Shown: positions 1-7,103 of the stretch, in pieces
Numbering within the stretch: the stretch's first letter is position 1
How the letters are laid out: each line of letters begins with the position of its first letter
Assembly (NCBI GenBank): GCA_964509475.1
Contig: CAZDXJ010000050.1
Span: forward strand, 1 to 17,660
DNA from: CAZDXJ01 sp964509475
GTDB lineage: Bacteria; Pseudomonadota; Gammaproteobacteria; Methylococcales; Methylomonadaceae
Direction of reading: 5' to 3'
DNA length: 17,660 nucleotides
Made by a program: the position numbers and the translations under genes
Notes under the pieces: generated by a model
Seen by the model: only the letters and a program-made list of their open reading frames with translations
Database searches by the model: none
What the model was told of the DNA's origin: nothing

Positions 1-205
1 AAATACAGCGCCGATTTCTGAATTTAATCGGTGCCCGGTATCCAGGTGCATTTTTCAATGAGTGGGTTTATTACGCGATAAACATCGGGTGACTTGATCG
101 CGTTTATGGGTGTGTCGCCAATAATCGGGAAAACATACAATTCAAACCTGCGTAATCTTTTTCTCTGGGTTTGGAGTTCTTTATTTTTGCGTAATTTAAA
201 GCCAT
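1..205 (-). pseudogene. Decayed P4-type tyrosine integrase, N-terminal remnant running off the window
   Basis: Seen: an ATG at 205 with AAAGG upstream opens a frame reading MALNYAKIKNSKPREKDYA (205-149), the typical start of the arm-binding domain of P4-family integrases. That frame soon hits a stop. A second frame takes over at 152-51, reading RRFELYVFPIIGDTP and ending in VYRVINPLIEK, which is the core-binding domain. A third frame at 51-1 continues with MHLDTGHRLNSEIGAVF, the next stretch of the same domain. In intact relatives about 80-90 residues separate the first two blocks, so I infer an internal deletion plus at least one further frameshift. The catalytic domain (R-H-R-Y) would lie beyond the left edge, so I cannot say whether it survives. 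The gene points away from tRNA-Leu on the same strand, as expected for an element inserted at that tRNA's 3' end. The product cannot be functional as read. Confidence 0.83.
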
Positions 206-230
206 TAAGGGTACCTTTGCTGGTGTGTAT

Positions 231-260
231 TTTGTACCCCTATTAATTGGGGTATGTCAA
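231..260 (-). promoter_or_regulatory. Promoter of the integrase remnant with an operator-like inverted repeat
   Basis: On the minus strand a perfect -35 TTGACA (260-255) is followed, 18 bases on, by TACAAA (236-231), about 25 bases before the integrase ATG. Between them lies a perfect inverted repeat TACCCC-N8-GGGGTA (254-235) that fills the spacer. This placement would suit a repressor, or the integrase itself, blocking polymerase. As I recall, GGGGTA-type motifs are common upstream of P4-type integrase genes, where they may be arm-type sites. The promoter elements and the repeat are seen; the regulatory role is inferred. Confidence 0.5.
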
Positions 261-286
261 CGAATATTACTGGATTGCACTGGACA

Positions 287-322
287 ATAAAAAAGCCCTG
301 AACCGTTATGATTCAAGGCTTT
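287..322 (-). terminator. Rho-independent terminator after tRNA-Leu
   Basis: Read on the minus strand, AAAGCC (322-317) pairs with GGCTTT (297-292), and an inner TGAA pairs with TTCA. The stem is followed by a run of T in the transcript (A-rich 287-294 on the plus strand). It lies 34 bases past the tRNA-Leu 3' end and probably ends the tpiA-secG-tRNA transcript. Confidence 0.75.
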
Positions 323-355
323 GTATACTTCTTTGGTTCTTGTAAAACCCTAATT

Positions 356-440
356 TGGTGCCGATGGCCGGACTTGAACCGGCACGACCGAAGTCACCAC
401 CCCCTCAAGATGGCGTGTCTACCAATTCCACCACATCGGC
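356..440 (-). tRNA. tRNA-Leu (anticodon GAG)
   Basis: The minus strand folds as a class II tRNA. The acceptor stem GCCGATG pairs with CATCGGC, followed by discriminator A and an encoded CCA (358-356). The anticodon loop TTGAGGG gives anticodon GAG, which reads CUC and CUU leucine codons. The long variable arm contains GAC-TTCG-GTC, and the T arm is GCCGG-TTCAAGT-CCGGC. It closely resembles E. coli tRNA-Leu(GAG). It begins 32 bases after the secG stop with no obvious promoter of its own, so it is probably processed from the secG transcript; a tRNA-Leu downstream of secG is a familiar gammaproteobacterial arrangement. Its 3' end faces the integrase remnant. Confidence 0.97.
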
Positions 441-472
441 TAGATTACACCGCTTGGTACATTCCATGTCAG

Positions 473-988
473 TCATTCAGTAGCAGATGGCTCTTGAGTC
501 ACCGGTCGACTTCCTTCACTAGGAGACTCCTGCGGTGACCGCTCTTCCGTCACTTTCATTGTATTTTCGGCAGCTGTTTGTTCAGTTACAACTTCCGTTA
601 CTGATTCAGGCTCCGCTGCAACGGGCGTATCTTCCACTACCTTCTGCTCCGAAACAGTTGGAACAGATGATGGAAGCTCATTGCTATTGCTGTTTGTTAA
701 CGGGACATCAACAAGACTCTCTTCTTCCGGGATATCCATAATATCTTTGTTTTTTTCGACGCGACCGCTCAATACCGCCAGACCTAAACTGGATGCAAAA
801 AACACAACTGCCAAAATAGCCGTGGCACGCGAAAGAAAGGATGCAGAACCTTGCGCGCCAAAAACCGTACCCGACGCTCCACTACCAAAGGCCGCTCCCG
901 CATCAGCGCCTTTCCCATGCTGCATCAAAACCAGCCCAATAATGCCTAGGCCAACCAGAACCTGGATGACAATGATAACTTGATACAT
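473..988 (-). CDS. secG: SecG, preprotein translocase subunit
   Basis: SecG is the small accessory subunit of the SecYEG inner-membrane channel that stimulates export of unfolded preproteins. The 171-residue product has two membrane segments (about residues 3-22 and 53-74). Between them is the conserved glycine- and alanine-rich loop, including MQHGKGADAGAAFGSGASGT and the SFLSRAT motif, which is diagnostic of the family. After about residue 75 comes a tail of some 95 residues rich in Glu, Pro, Ser, Thr and Val; E. coli SecG is about 110 residues in all, so this tail is long and probably disordered. The ATG at 988 lies 6 bases after the tpiA stop, so the two are co-transcribed and possibly coupled. 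tRNA-Leu follows directly. Confidence 0.95.
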   Translation of the reverse strand: MYQVIIVIQVLVGLGIIGLVLMQHGKGADAGAAFGSGASGTVFGAQGSASFLSRATAILAVVFFASSLGLAVLSGRVEKNKDIMDIPEEESLVDVPLTNSNSNELPSSVPTVSEQKVVEDTPVAAEPESVTEVVTEQTAAENTMKVTEERSPQESPSEGSRPVTQEPSATE

Positions 989-994
989 TTGTTT

Positions 995-1750
995 TTAACT
1001 ACTTTGAGTTGAATGATAAATTGCTAAAAAAGAGTCCGCATCCAGCGATGCTCCGCCGATTAAACCGCCATCAATATCCGGCATGGCAAATAGCCCTTTG
1101 GCATTATCCGGTTTACAACTGCCGCCATATAAAATCTGTAAATTTACGGCAATTCCAGCGTTTTTTTCAGCGATGAGTCCACGTATATACTGGTGCACTT
1201 CCTGAGCTTGATCATTACTTGCTGTTTTGCCAGTACCAATTGCCCAGACAGGCTCATAAGCAATTACCGAATTGGTAAATGATTCTATCCCAGCTTTTTC
1301 GATGACTGCATTCAACTGCTCATCGATTACCTTGAAGGTACGATCCTGCTCTCTTTCCTCCAAAGTCTCGCCAACACACAAAATTGGGCAAATATCTTGT
1401 TGTAAGGCCTGGACATAACGCGCTGCCACGGACTCATTGGTATCGCCATAGTAGCTTCTGCGTTCGGAGTGACCCACAATAGCATAACTGCAATTGAATT
1501 CTTTCAGCATTGCGGCGGAAATTTCCCCGGTATACGCCCCGCTTTCCTGATCCGCTACATTTTGTGCGCCAAGCGCAAGCGATGTATTGGTTCGCTGCTT
1601 ATTGACTTCGTCAAGATAGACAAAAGGCACACAAACAGCAAGATCGGCATCAATGTCTTGCATGCCCGCCAAAATTGACCCGACAAGCTCTTGGGTTCTT
1701 GCCAAAGTGCCATTCATTTTCCAGTTTCCTACGACAAGTGGTCGACGCAT
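995..1750 (-). CDS. tpiA: Triosephosphate isomerase
   Basis: This cytoplasmic glycolytic and gluconeogenic enzyme interconverts dihydroxyacetone phosphate and glyceraldehyde 3-phosphate. The 251-residue length is normal. The catalytic residues are all present: Lys11 in GNWKMN, His94 in IVGHSERR, and Glu166 in AYEPVWAIGTGK. The phosphate-binding LYGGSCKPDN and the late GLIGGASL segment are also intact. The ATG at 1750 matches the usual family start (MRxPLVxGNWK) and has GGAG about 8 bases upstream. It is followed after 6 bases by secG. A strong sigma-70 promoter lies just before it, overlapping the end of glmM, so tpiA-secG-tRNA-Leu can be transcribed independently of glmM. Confidence 0.98.
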   Translation of the reverse strand: MRRPLVVGNWKMNGTLARTQELVGSILAGMQDIDADLAVCVPFVYLDEVNKQRTNTSLALGAQNVADQESGAYTGEISAAMLKEFNCSYAIVGHSERRSYYGDTNESVAARYVQALQQDICPILCVGETLEEREQDRTFKVIDEQLNAVIEKAGIESFTNSVIAYEPVWAIGTGKTASNDQAQEVHQYIRGLIAEKNAGIAVNLQILYGGSCKPDNAKGLFAMPDIDGGLIGGASLDADSFLAIYHSTQSS

Positions 1751-1773
1751 GATCAGCTCCGAAAAAATGCTTT

Positions 1774-1802
1774 ATAATAACGATTTATCTTGTCCATTTC
1801 AA
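1774..1802 (-). promoter_or_regulatory. Sigma-70 promoter for tpiA-secG-tRNA-Leu
   Basis: On the minus strand TTGAAA (1802-1797) and TATTAT (1779-1774) are separated by exactly 17 bases; each hexamer matches consensus at five of six positions. The -35 box overlaps the glmM stop codon. Transcription would start near 1767, leaving a leader of about 17 bases that carries the tpiA ribosome binding site. Confidence 0.65.
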
Positions 1803-3142
1803 GCAGGCAATGATTGTTTTACACATTCGGCAATTTCATCAGCATACTGCTGAACTCTTTCTGCATTACAACCCTCTACCATAACCCGAATAAGGGGTTC
1901 TGTACCGGATGCTCTCAACAATACCCGGCCATCATGACCCAGTTTTTCTTCAACTTGTTTTTTCAAAGCCTGTACATTATGTAATTCATCAATATTGATT
2001 TTTTTGTTACTGCGCACATTGATCAACACTTGTGGATATTTGCGCATCGCGGATTTCAATTCATTTAATGTCTTACCGCTACGGTAAATCTCTGCCAACA
2101 CCTGCAAAGCGGCAACGATACCATCACCTGTCGTGGTTTTATCCAGACAAATAATGTGGCCCGAACCTTCTCCGCCCAAACTGCTCTGATATTCAATTAA
2201 CTTTTCCATGACATAACGATCCCCGACCCTGGCTCTGATCAAGGTCAAGCCCATTTCATTTAACGCATGCTCCATGCCCAGATTAGTCATCAAGGTTCCA
2301 ATAACCGGCTCTTTATTTGTCTTACCTTGAAAACGTGATTTGGCGATGATGAAAATCAATTCATCACCGTCTACAACTTCACCTTTGTGATCAATCATAA
2401 TGACCCGATCGCCATCTCCATCCAGGGCAATTCCGAGATCGGCCTGATGCTCAAAAACGGCCTTTACCAAAAACTCCGGCTTGGTTGAACCGCAATTTTC
2501 ATTGATATTCAAGCCATCCGGTTCAGCGCCAATACTAATAACCTCGGCCCCCACCTCACTGAACACATGTGGAGCGATATGGTAAGTTGCACCGTGTGCG
2601 CAATCAACGACAATTTTCATACCGCTGAAATCCAATCCACCCGGAATACTGGCTTTGCAAAATTCTATATATCGGCCCGGAGCATCAACAAGCCGTTTCG
2701 CTTTGCCCAGCTTTGCCGAATCGACCGTACTCATTTCCGAATCCAGGTACCGCTCAATTTTGCATTCCAGGTTATCGGGCAATTTGGTACCCCTTACTGA
2801 AAAAAATTTAACTCCGTTATCGTAATAAGGGTTATGGGAAGCGCTGATGACTATCCCCGCCCGGGCTCTCAGGGTGCGGGTCAAATAGGCGACGCCTGGC
2901 GTTGGCATGGGACCTAGTAAGTGGGTATCAACGCCAGCCGCAGTTAATCCCGCCTCCAGTGCCGATTCAAACATATAGCCGGAAATACGGGTATCTTTGC
3001 CGACAATGACAAAGCCATGCCCTTCTCCAGCGAATACACGCCCTGTTGCCCAGCCCAATTTTAATAAAAAATCCGCAGTAATTGGGTATTCCCCAACCTT
3101 GCCGCGTATCCCATCGGTGCCAAAATATTTTTTATGTATCAT
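1799..3142 (-). CDS. glmM: Phosphoglucosamine mutase
   Basis: GlmM converts glucosamine 6-phosphate to glucosamine 1-phosphate on the way to UDP-GlcNAc for peptidoglycan and lipopolysaccharide. I chose the ATG at 3142, giving MIHKKYFGTDGIRG and 447 residues, close to the 445 of E. coli; the open frame extends 7 codons further to a TTG at 3163, but those residues are not conserved. Visible motifs are the active-site serine Ser102 in ISASHNP, the metal-binding DGDGDR (241-246), the sugar-binding GEGSGH (324-329) and the C-terminal phosphate-binding RASGTEPLIRVM. Activation requires phosphorylation of the active-site serine, as known for the family. It follows ftsH across a terminator, without the folP gene often found between them. 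Confidence 0.97.
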   Translation of the reverse strand: MIHKKYFGTDGIRGKVGEYPITADFLLKLGWATGRVFAGEGHGFVIVGKDTRISGYMFESALEAGLTAAGVDTHLLGPMPTPGVAYLTRTLRARAGIVISASHNPYYDNGVKFFSVRGTKLPDNLECKIERYLDSEMSTVDSAKLGKAKRLVDAPGRYIEFCKASIPGGLDFSGMKIVVDCAHGATYHIAPHVFSEVGAEVISIGAEPDGLNINENCGSTKPEFLVKAVFEHQADLGIALDGDGDRVIMIDHKGEVVDGDELIFIIAKSRFQGKTNKEPVIGTLMTNLGMEHALNEMGLTLIRARVGDRYVMEKLIEYQSSLGGEGSGHIICLDKTTTGDGIVAALQVLAEIYRSGKTLNELKSAMRKYPQVLINVRSNKKINIDELHNVQALKKQVEEKLGHDGRVLLRASGTEPLIRVMVEGCNAERVQQYADEIAECVKQSLPA

Positions 3143-3169
3143 TTTTTGGTTTTTCCATTCCAAATCACA

Positions 3170-3197
3170 ATCATAACGACATTGAGTTATTTTTCAG
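3170..3197 (-). promoter_or_regulatory. Possible glmM promoter
   Basis: CTGAAA (3197-3192) and TATGAT (3175-3170) on the minus strand are 16 bases apart. They lie just downstream of the ftsH terminator and about 28 bases upstream of the chosen glmM ATG. The -10 is good and the -35 mediocre. Support comes mainly from context: glmM would otherwise depend on readthrough. Confidence 0.4.
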
Positions 3198-3201
3198 CCA
3201 T

Positions 3202-3238
3202 AAAAAAAGGGAGAAGTATAAAAACTCCCCCCTTTTTT
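3202..3238 (-). terminator. Rho-independent terminator after ftsH
   Basis: On the minus strand an A-rich run leads into GGGAG (right arm 3225-3232, with extra G residues), an 11-base A/T loop, then CTCCC and seven T residues (3208-3202). It begins 12 bases after the ftsH stop. The A and T flanks make it nearly symmetrical, so it could act in both directions, but only the minus-strand gene needs it. Confidence 0.75.
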
Positions 3239-3249
3239 AAAGCCGGTTT

Positions 3250-5166
3250 TTAATGCTGGCTGGCTGGACCACCTATTGGTTGTTCAGCGTCCTTTCCAGT
3301 TTTGGAGCCTTGTTCCTTTTTTTCTGAACCACCTGTTGGCGGCGGCGAATCATCCCAACCCTGTGGCTCTCTGACCGGTTTTCTGTCCATCAAGTCATCC
3401 AACTGATATTTATCGATGGTTTCGTATTTCATCAACGCTTCCGCCATGGCATGCAGAATATCTTCATTTTCCTTGAGGATCTTTTCCGCACGCTCATAGT
3501 TGCGATCGATGATTGAACGAATTTCTTCATCAATCGTATGCGCCGTTTCTTCCGAAACCGATTTGTGTTGCGTAACCGAACGGCCTAAAAACACTTCGCC
3601 TTCTTCTTCACTATAAGCCAAAGGCCCCAGGCGTTCCGACAATCCCCATTTGGTAACCATGTTTCTGGCCATTTCCGTGGCCCGTTCAATGTCGTTCTGA
3701 GCGCCTGTCGTAACTTTTTCCCGGCCAAAAATCATTTGCTCGGCAATACGGCCTCCATACAGACTCGAAATCATACTATCCAGTTTTTCCTTACTGGCAC
3801 TGTATTGATCCCGTTCCGGCAGGAACATGGTAATACCCAAAGCCCGGCCGCGCGGCATGATGCTGACCTTATATACTGGATCGTGCGAAGGCACTAACCG
3901 GCCGACAATGGCATGTCCCGCTTCGTGATAAGCCGTCAACCGCTTTTCATCCTCACTCATGACCATGGAATGCTTTTCCGCACCCATAATCAGTTTGTCC
4001 TTGGCTTTTTCCAAATCAACCATGCTGACTTTACGTTTGTTGGTACGAGCGGCAAACAAGGCCGCTTCATTGACCAGGTTCGCCAAATCCGCACCGGAAA
4101 AGCCAGGCGTTCCCTGGGCAATGTATTTGATAATGACATCATCCGCCGCCGGTACTTTCTTCATATGCACGCTTAAAATTTGCTCACGCCCTTTCACATC
4201 CGGCAAACCCACAGTTACCTGACGGTCAAAGCGGCCTGGCCGCAACAAGGCTTTATCAAGAACATCCGGCCGGTTGGTTGCCGCAATAACAATGATTCCT
4301 TCACTGCCTTCAAAACCATCCATTTCGACCAGCAACTGGTTCAAGGTTTGCTCACGTTCGTCATGACCGCCACCCAAACCGGCGCCGCGTTGACGACCTA
4401 CGGCATCAATCTCATCAATAAAGATAATGCAAGGTGCGTGTTTTTTGGCCTGCTCAAACATATCCCGCACCCGCGAAGCGCCTACGCCAACAAACATCTC
4501 TACAAAATCCGATCCGGAAATTGTAAAAAAAGGCACTTTCGCTTCACCGGCAATGGCTCTGGCCAACAGGGTTTTACCGGTTCCCGGGGGACCGACCATC
4601 AGCGCACCACGGGGGATTTTACCCCCCAGTTTTTGGTAACGGGCAGGATCTTTAAGAAAATCAACCATTTCTTCAACTTCTTCCTTGGCTTCCTCAACCC
4701 CGGCTACATCGGCAAACGTAACCTTGATTTGATCTTCTTCCAGCATCCGCGCTTTACTTTTACCAAAACTCATGGCACCACGGCCACCGGCGCCGCCTTG
4801 CATTTGGCGCATGAAAAAAATCCATATTCCAATCAATAGCAACATGGGGAACCAGGAAATGAAAATCTGCATCAATAAGGACTGCTCTTCCGGTGGGTGC
4901 GCTTTTATATCGACACCATTGGCCAATAAATCATCAACCAGATGCGGATCATTCGGAGCAAACGTGGTAAATGTTTCACCATTTTGCAGTTTGCCTTTGA
5001 TTTTATCATTATTAATCTCAACTTTTTGAACCCGGCCATCTTTAACCGATTCAATAAATTGCGAATAGGACATGGAATTGTCAGCATATTTGCGTGGACC
5101 GAAGTTGTTGAATACAGACATCAACACAACGGCGATGACAACCCAAAGAATTATATTTTTTACCAT
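3250..5166 (-). CDS. ftsH: FtsH, membrane-bound ATP-dependent zinc metalloprotease
   Basis: FtsH is a hexameric AAA+ protease of the inner membrane that degrades misassembled membrane proteins and regulatory substrates such as LpxC and sigma-32 in E. coli. I chose the ATG at 5166 (MVKNIILWVV, 638 residues), matching the E. coli start; a TTG three codons upstream at 5175 is less likely. Two membrane segments (about residues 2-19 and 98-119) flank the periplasmic domain. Then come Walker A GPPGTGKT (192-199), Walker B IIFIDEID (247-254), the second region of homology ATNRPDVLDKALLRPGRFDR, the zinc site HEAGH (414-418) and the third zinc ligand Asp492 in AQNDIERAT. The tail is rich in Pro, Gly and Lys. 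It lies downstream of rlmE with a 237-base gap that carries its own promoter candidate. Confidence 0.98.
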   Translation of the reverse strand: MVKNIILWVVIAVVLMSVFNNFGPRKYADNSMSYSQFIESVKDGRVQKVEINNDKIKGKLQNGETFTTFAPNDPHLVDDLLANGVDIKAHPPEEQSLLMQIFISWFPMLLLIGIWIFFMRQMQGGAGGRGAMSFGKSKARMLEEDQIKVTFADVAGVEEAKEEVEEMVDFLKDPARYQKLGGKIPRGALMVGPPGTGKTLLARAIAGEAKVPFFTISGSDFVEMFVGVGASRVRDMFEQAKKHAPCIIFIDEIDAVGRQRGAGLGGGHDEREQTLNQLLVEMDGFEGSEGIIVIAATNRPDVLDKALLRPGRFDRQVTVGLPDVKGREQILSVHMKKVPAADDVIIKYIAQGTPGFSGADLANLVNEAALFAARTNKRKVSMVDLEKAKDKLIMGAEKHSMVMSEDEKRLTAYHEAGHAIVGRLVPSHDPVYKVSIMPRGRALGITMFLPERDQYSASKEKLDSMISSLYGGRIAEQMIFGREKVTTGAQNDIERATEMARNMVTKWGLSERLGPLAYSEEEGEVFLGRSVTQHKSVSEETAHTIDEEIRSIIDRNYERAEKILKENEDILHAMAEALMKYETIDKYQLDDLMDRKPVREPQGWDDSPPPTGGSEKKEQGSKTGKDAEQPIGGPASQH

Positions 5167-5219
5167 ATCGCTCAAATCACACGCTCCCGACCGGGACGGT
5201 CTTTTTAAAAAACAGAGTA

Positions 5220-5245
5220 ATTATATCAGGATTTGCTGATCCTGA
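5220..5245 (-). promoter_or_regulatory. Candidate ftsH promoter with overlapping inverted repeat
   Basis: On the minus strand an extended -10, TGATATAAT (5228-5220), lies about 54 bases upstream of the ftsH ATG. A perfect 7-base inverted repeat, TCAGGAT-N6-ATCCTGA (5245-5226), abuts the -10 and covers the spacer. No good -35 is present at 16-18 bases, which fits an extended -10 promoter or one helped by a regulator. A second TATAAT occurs at 5271-5266, also without a good -35. Confidence 0.4.
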
Positions 5246-5403
5246 CTTGTGCTTTGTCGCCATGGATTATACACAAACCTCTGCTTGTATCCTGTTTTGC
5301 CTGTAGCCTTGCCGTGTTTCTCTTTAAAATCCACACAAACAACACAACATGCAAAACACATATTCGGCTCATTACTGTACTAAACAGTATATGGGGCGCC
5401 AAG

Positions 5404-6024
5404 TTATTTTTTAAACCCCTTCCCTAAAATATAAACCTCGTTGCTTCTGGACCTTGACGCATTTGGCTTTCTGATCACCACACTGGCAAACGATTGACGA
5501 ACCTGAGCAAGAAACGCTTCCGATCCAGCGCCTTGAAAAATCTTGACCAGAAAACAACCACCGGCAACCAGTACAGTCTGCGCGGTATCCAGAGCCAGTT
5601 CCGCCAAATAAATAGCACGCGGCAAATCAATTTCTTTTTGTCCGCTCAAATTAGGCGCCATGTCCGATAATACGACATTAATATCCGCACCGTCTAAAAC
5701 ATGATATAAACGTTGCAAAATTTCATTTTCCCTGAAATCGCCCTGAATAAACGTCACCCCGGAAATTGTTTCCATAGGCAGTATATCCAATGCGATGACC
5801 TGACCTTTATTACCGACAATCTCCCTGGCATACGCAGACCATCCACCTGGCGCCGCACCTAAATCCAATACATTCATAGCCGGCTTCAACAACTTATCCC
5901 GTTGCTGGATTTCCATCAGTTTGAATACCGCTCGCGAGCGGTATCCTTTTAATTGTGCCTGTTTGACATATTCATCATTGAAATGTTCCTGAAGCCACTG
6001 CTTGCTGCTTTTGCTACGTGCCAT
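5404..6024 (-). CDS. rlmE: RlmE (FtsJ/RrmJ), 23S rRNA 2'-O-methyltransferase
   Basis: RlmE methylates the 2'-hydroxyl of U2552 in the 23S rRNA A-loop, using S-adenosylmethionine, at a late stage of 50S assembly. The 206-residue length is typical. The SAM-binding motif is VLDLGAAPGGWS (about 52-63). The catalytic K-D-K-E tetrad is present at Lys35 (AVFKLMEI), Asp121 (LSDMAPN), Lys161 (FLVKIFQG) and Glu196 (SNEVYILG). The ATG at 6024 gives the usual MARSKSSKQWL start. It lies upstream of ftsH on the same strand and is divergent from yhbY, both conserved arrangements; in E. coli rlmE-ftsH is a heat-shock operon. I see no complete sigma-32 promoter here. Confidence 0.97.
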   Translation of the reverse strand: MARSKSSKQWLQEHFNDEYVKQAQLKGYRSRAVFKLMEIQQRDKLLKPAMNVLDLGAAPGGWSAYAREIVGNKGQVIALDILPMETISGVTFIQGDFRENEILQRLYHVLDGADINVVLSDMAPNLSGQKEIDLPRAIYLAELALDTAQTVLVAGGCFLVKIFQGAGSEAFLAQVRQSFASVVIRKPNASRSRSNEVYILGKGFKK

Positions 6025-6145
6025 TTCTGTTAAACATAATTTTTTTCAAAAACCCAGCTTACTTTTCAAGTTCAACACCGTTCAAACCGCAATACAAAAA
6101 CATACAAGCTTGGTGTAGAATCTAGCGTTTTTCCAGGAAAACACG

Positions 6146-6415
6146 ATGACGAAAGAAGAGCAGAAAAAATTCAAGGCGCGGGCACATTCACTAAAACCCG
6201 TAGTTATTATCGGTCATTCCGGTTTAACCGAAGCCGTACTGGCCGAAATAGGGAACGCTCTTGACGCCCATGAACTCATCAAAATCAAGATTCAAATGGA
6301 TGAACGTGAACAACGCAAACAAATTATCGATGCAATCTGCAAGCAATGTACAGCGGAATTTATCCAGAATATCGGCAAAATATTGACTATTTACAAACGA
6401 AATCCAGACAAATAA
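6146..6415 (+). CDS. yhbY: YhbY, CRS1-YhbY domain RNA-binding protein
   Basis: This 89-residue protein consists almost entirely of a CRS1-YhbY (KH-like) RNA-binding domain. The GxxG loop reads GHSG (23-26) in VVIIGHSGLTEAVLAEI, followed by HELIKIKI and the late IGKILTIYKRN segment, all typical of the family. YhbY associates with pre-50S ribosomal particles in E. coli, so its role fits with its neighbour rlmE, from which it is divergent across 121 bases. The ATG at 6146 has AGGA a suitable distance upstream. A TAGAAT box at 6116-6121 could be its -10, but the -35 is poor. Downstream, 152 bases separate it from the convergent greA end; I see no clear terminator there, only a run of eight C (6459-6466) and a 12-base palindrome (6497-6508). 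Confidence 0.95.
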   Translation: MTKEEQKKFKARAHSLKPVVIIGHSGLTEAVLAEIGNALDAHELIKIKIQMDEREQRKQIIDAICKQCTAEFIQNIGKILTIYKRNPDK

Positions 6416-6567
6416 AGTTCATTATCCAACATCATCGCCATGAACAGGCGGGACACAGCCCCCCCCAAACACCATCAATCCAGCCTTGCCATCGGTAATT
6501 TATAAATTCATGATAAACAGCACATAAATAAATTGCAGCCGTATGGCACTACAATGACAAAGCCGGA

Positions 6568-7044
6568 TCAAATATATTTTACCGCCAATATTTCATATTC
6601 AACATCCCCGCCCGGAGCTTTCACGGTAACGACATCTTCAACCTCCTTGCCGATCAAGGCCCGGGCAATGGGTGAGCTGACTGAAATACGCCCGGCTTTG
6701 ATATCCGCTTCGTCGTCACCGACGATTTGATAGCTCACCCTTTCTTCGGTGTCAATATTTTCCAGCTCAACCGTGGCGCCAAAGACCACCTTGCCGCCAG
6801 CATCCAATTGGGTCACATCAATAATCTGTGCATTGGACAATTTCGCCTCAATATCGGCAATACGGCCCTCAGCAAAACTTTGCTGTTCCCGAGCCGCATG
6901 ATATTCGGCATTTTCCTTCAGATCGCCATGTTCTCTTGCTTCCGCGATAGCGGCGATAATACGTGGCCTGACCACGGACTTTAACTCCTGTAATTCCTCA
7001 CGCAGTTTATTCGCTCCTGCAACAGTGAGAGGGACTTTATTCAT
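6568..7044 (-). CDS. greA: GreA, transcript cleavage factor
   Basis: GreA enters the secondary channel of RNA polymerase and stimulates cleavage of backtracked RNA 3' ends. The N-terminal coiled coil carries HGDLKENAEYHAAREQQ, with tip acidic residues Asp41 and Glu44 that hold the catalytic magnesium. The C-terminal FKBP-like domain includes YQIVGDDEADI, SPIARALIGKE and APGGDVEYEIL. I chose the ATG at 7044 (158 residues, equal to E. coli), which has GGAG 8 bases upstream; a TTG two codons earlier at 7050 is possible but less likely. It follows carB after 59 bases with no terminator, so it is probably in the carAB operon; as I recall, greA belongs to the car operon in Pseudomonas aeruginosa too. 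Confidence 0.97.
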   Translation of the reverse strand: MNKVPLTVAGANKLREELQELKSVVRPRIIAAIAEAREHGDLKENAEYHAAREQQSFAEGRIADIEAKLSNAQIIDVTQLDAGGKVVFGATVELENIDTEERVSYQIVGDDEADIKAGRISVSSPIARALIGKEVEDVVTVKAPGGDVEYEILAVKYI

Positions 7045-7103
7045 TGTCAAAACTCCAAATCTTTATAAGTTCTATACCGGATAAATACGCCGGTTTTGTT
7101 GAA

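Noticed and set aside
308..538. 76-codon open frame across tRNA-Leu on the plus strand
   Set aside because: It runs antisense through the tRNA and the secG tail and has no ribosome binding site or recognisable motif.
3161..3163. TTG start for glmM seven codons upstream of the chosen ATG
   Set aside because: The extra residues are not conserved and the ATG at 3142 reproduces the family's start and length.
5389..5396. CCCCATAT on the minus strand after rlmE, resembling a sigma-32 -10 element for ftsH
   Set aside because: No CTTGAA-like -35 occurs at the 13-15 base spacing; the sequence there is GGTTTAA. The -10 match alone is not enough.
6459..6466. Run of eight C between yhbY and greA, possibly a phase-variable tract
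   Set aside because: It lies between convergent gene ends, not in a promoter or coding frame, so slippage would have no evident effect.
6497..6508. AATTTATAAATT palindrome between yhbY and greA, considered as terminator or operator
   Set aside because: It is pure A/T with no loop or T tail, and sits between gene ends; a weak stem that is likely to arise by chance.
7050..7103. ACCGG-N9-CCGGT repeat between carB and greA as a terminator
   Set aside because: Only five pairs and no T run on the minus strand; it would not separate greA from carAB.
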